NCBI GenBank assembly: GCA_035571835.1
Contig: DATNBU010000029.1
Span: 352,108-416,107 of the forward strand
Direction of reading: 5' to 3'
Length of the DNA stretch: 64,000 bases
Source of the DNA: Candidatus Limnocylindrales bacterium
GTDB lineage: Bacteria > Desulfobacterota > Binatia > UBA1149 > CAITLU01
Both the position numbers and the translations under genes were made by a program. A model generated the notes under the pieces. That model had not been told where the DNA came from, made no database searches, and saw nothing but the letters and a program-made list of their open reading frames with translations. Positions 62,042-64,000 of this stretch are shown here, piece by piece (position 1 is the first letter of the stretch; each line of letters begins with the position of its first letter).

Positions 62042-63470
62042 ACACGAGATCCTCGCGCTTGCGCGCCAGCATCTCGGCGACGCGCCGGGCGTCGGCCTCG
62101 TAGCCCTTGCGACCCGCCATCGCGAAAGTCAGCCTTTTGCCCGCTTCGACGCCGGGCTGATCGAGCGGATCGACGCCGAGAAGGCCGCCGGTGATCACCG
62201 TCTGCACCTCGAAGAAATGAAAGAGCTGCCCGAGCGCCGCTTCGTCGCATCGCTCGAGCGTTAGCAGGCTGGTGATGCGGCCGGCATCGGCCAGCGCGAG
62301 CTCGGTCGCCTGCTGCTCCATGTTGAGCAGCTCGCCCATCGAATGACCGGACAGGAACGCGAGCTCCTCGGCGTCGCCCTCCTTGCGGGGAATCGCGATG
62401 TCGTGCTCGTGCGCCGCAACGCGGATGAACGTGATGACCTTGTCGCGCGAGCCTTCGACGTAAAGCTGCACCTGCGAATGCTGGTCGGTCGCGCCGAGCG
62501 CACGCACCGGCGTCTGCCCGGTTTCGACGATGCTGCCATCGATGCCGCGGGCCTTGCCCAGGCTCTCGGCCCACAGCTGGCCGTACCATTCGGCGAAGCG
62601 CAGCAGGCCGTCGCTGTACGGCATCAGCACGTGGATGTTGCAGCGCTTCTCCTGCATCGCCAGATACAGCAGCGCCGCGTGCATGGCCGCGGGATTGGTG
62701 CGCGGATCTTCCTGCGCGCACAGCGTGTCGGCATGGCGGGCCCCGGCCAGCAGCGCCGCGATATCGATCCCCGCGGCCGCAAGCGGAAAAAGACCGACCG
62801 CCGACAGCACCGAGAAGCGCCCGCCTACGCCGGGAGGAACCGGCAGCGAGCGAAGCCCCAGGCTGTTTGCGAGCGCGCGCAGCGGACCTTTTTCCGGATC
62901 GGTCGTCACGACGATGTGGCGCGTCCACTTGGCGCCTACCGCCGCGGTGAGCCGCTCGCGCACGACGAGATACTGCGCGAGCGTCTCGGAGGTGCCGCCC
63001 GACTTCGAGATGACGTTGAAGCACGTGCTCGCAAGATCGACGGAGTCGAGCAGCGCCTGGAAAGAAGTCGGGTCGACGTTGTCGGCCACGTGGACGTCCA
63101 TGCGCCGCGCGCGCACCGCGGTCGGAAGTGCGTCGAGCACGGCCTTGGTGCCGAGCGCCGAGCCGCCGATGCCGAGCACGATCAGCGTGTCGAACTCGCC
63201 CGCAATCTCATCGGCCAGCCGCGCGCATTCTTTGGCGCCGGCGACGTCGTAAGGAAGCTCGTGGAACGCGAGCTCACCGGCCTCGCGCCGCTCGCGGATC
63301 GACTCGAGCACGCCACGAAGGCGCGGAAAGATGGCCTCCAGCGTCTCGGGCTCGAGGCCGTACGACCCGATCATGTGCGAAAAGAAGCCGTTGACGTCCA
63401 AGTGCACCGGAGCGACGCCCGATTGCCGTGATCGGGCGCCGGACGCCGGGGTGCTGGATGGCGCAGGCAT
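62034..63470 (-). CDS. pgi: Glucose-6-phosphate isomerase
   Basis: Interconverts glucose-6-phosphate and fructose-6-phosphate. The 478-residue product is of the shorter bacterial type. Sugar-phosphate binding segments are IVLGIGGSALGTKAV, FNVISKSGGTSETLAQY, VGGRFSVLSAVGLFPLA and ALGATDQHSQVQLYVEG. The N-terminal ~30 residues are Pro/Ser-rich. ATG 63470 is chosen; an in-frame start at 63506 is possible. It overlaps mutL by 8 bp. Confidence 0.95.
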   Translation of the reverse strand: MPAPSSTPASGARSRQSGVAPVHLDVNGFFSHMIGSYGLEPETLEAIFPRLRGVLESIRERREAGELAFHELPYDVAGAKECARLADEIAGEFDTLIVLGIGGSALGTKAVLDALPTAVRARRMDVHVADNVDPTSFQALLDSVDLASTCFNVISKSGGTSETLAQYLVVRERLTAAVGAKWTRHIVVTTDPEKGPLRALANSLGLRSLPVPPGVGGRFSVLSAVGLFPLAAAGIDIAALLAGARHADTLCAQEDPRTNPAAMHAALLYLAMQEKRCNIHVLMPYSDGLLRFAEWYGQLWAESLGKARGIDGSIVETGQTPVRALGATDQHSQVQLYVEGSRDKVITFIRVAAHEHDIAIPRKEGDAEELAFLSGHSMGELLNMEQQATELALADAGRITSLLTLERCDEAALGQLFHFFEVQTVITGGLLGVDPLDQPGVEAGKRLTFAMAGRKGYEADARRVAEMLARKREDLVFG

Positions 63471-63541
63471 GCCGGGCCGATAACAAAGCGTTACCGCCGG
63501 TGCCAACGGGATGGTGCCGACGATGCCGGCAGAGCGCTTGG

Positions 63542-63577
63542 AAAAGCGGGCCCCACCGATGAGGGGCCGCCCGTTTT
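63542..63577 (-). terminator. Terminator after the small secreted protein gene
   Basis: On the minus strand GGCCCC and GGGGCC pair around an eight-base loop, extended by a bulged CG-rich part, and the hairpin is followed by CTTTTCC. It starts 6 bp after the stop of the 63583 gene and would separate it from pgi. A matching T-run on the plus side makes it look bidirectional. Confidence 0.6.
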
Positions 63578-63582
63578 CCGGG

Positions 63583-63936
63583 TCAGATCGCCGGGAGCTC
63601 GTCGTCCCGATGCTCGGTGACGACCAGCGTTCCGTCGGTGCAGATGTTCTCGCGGCGGACGACCTTCTCGCCGTCGGAAAAGACCATCATCAGGTCGTAC
63701 ACGCACGCGTCCTGGTCGCTTTTCAGGTTGACGGTCACGTCGCCGCCGATGGCGATGCGCATGTTACCGAGCTGGTCGGCGCCCCAGGCTTTTGCCTCGG
63801 CCGGGCTCGTATAGAGCTCCATCAGAAACGACCGGGTTTTATTGACGATCTTGATGGCCCGCGGCGAGTCGCCGGCGCTGGCAAGACCGGGCAAAACGAG
63901 GACGAGGCCGAGAACGGCCGAAGCAAATGGACGCAT
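63583..63936 (-). CDS. Small secreted protein of unknown function
   Basis: A 117-residue product with a signal peptide (1-21, ending LASA). The mature part, with IKIVNKTRSFLMELYTSPAE, WGADQLGNMRIAIGGDVTVN and CVYDLMMVFSDGEKVVRREN, resembles small exported beta-sandwich proteins found in many proteobacteria that have no assigned role. Two Cys could form a disulfide. AGGGGGA lies about ten bases before the ATG. A terminator follows, so it is probably a single-gene unit. Confidence 0.7.
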   Translation of the reverse strand: MRPFASAVLGLVLVLPGLASAGDSPRAIKIVNKTRSFLMELYTSPAEAKAWGADQLGNMRIAIGGDVTVNLKSDQDACVYDLMMVFSDGEKVVRRENICTDGTLVVTEHRDDELPAI

Positions 63937-64000
63937 CGCTGATTTTCCCCCTGTGTGATTGACGCCGAGGCGGCTCTCCGCACACCCCCCGGCGAAAATT

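Overview
The window is GC-rich, densely coding DNA that looks like a chromosomal segment of a Gram-negative bacterium of the former Deltaproteobacteria. Signs are the rpsA-ihfB-HIT-lapA and hisC-tyrA-aroA-cmk gene orders, lipoprotein and Sec signal peptides, and many secreted Cys-rich, Thr-linker, thrombospondin-type-3 and dockerin-like proteins. An uncultured group such as the Binatota would fit, but that placement is an inference from gene content only. I see no phage, insertion sequence, CRISPR array, rRNA or tRNA.

Layout. 1-15.7 kb is one long minus-strand block, read right to left: hisC, tyrA, aroA and cmk (each pair overlapping by 4 nt), rpsA, ihfB, a HIT hydrolase, lapA, a MoxR/ChlI-type ATPase with its VWA partner, mutS, a cell-wall amidase and the start of glnD. 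15.7-17.4 kb holds a 22-bp repeat array, a tiny Lys-rich gene and an AI-2E-family exporter. 17.5-23.1 kb is a tight minus-strand operon: sensor kinase, SDR, DUF1214 protein, sulfotransferase, beta-propeller lipoprotein. 23.2-32.6 kb is plus strand: lipase-maturation-factor protein, lon and its terminator, a cyclopropane-synthase/FAD-reductase pair, an AidB-like acyl-CoA dehydrogenase and a membrane protein. 32.6-41.8 kb has Cys-rich and His-rich secreted proteins, a GST-like protein, a HEAT-repeat protein coupled to a giant PHP-type metallohydrolase, and an aquaporin.

42.1-45.5 kb is the most unusual part. An Amt ammonium transporter is followed after 1 nt by two roadblock-type genes and a coiled-coil gene, with a good sigma-54 promoter upstream and no PII gene beside it. 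45.9-57.2 kb has an HTTM-like membrane protein, a second Cys-rich paralogue, a beta-helix-like secreted protein, CstA, RidA, a methyltransferase, an APH-type kinase, a LamG protein and a TSP3 protein. 57.4-63.9 kb is again minus strand: a small secreted protein, pgi, mutL, a c-type cytochrome lipoprotein, miaA, an array of hairpins, and pheA.

Functional themes are aromatic amino acid synthesis, mismatch repair (mutS, mutL), translation (rpsA, miaA), nitrogen handling (glnD, amt), lipid modification, and a large output of secreted proteins built from shared modules.
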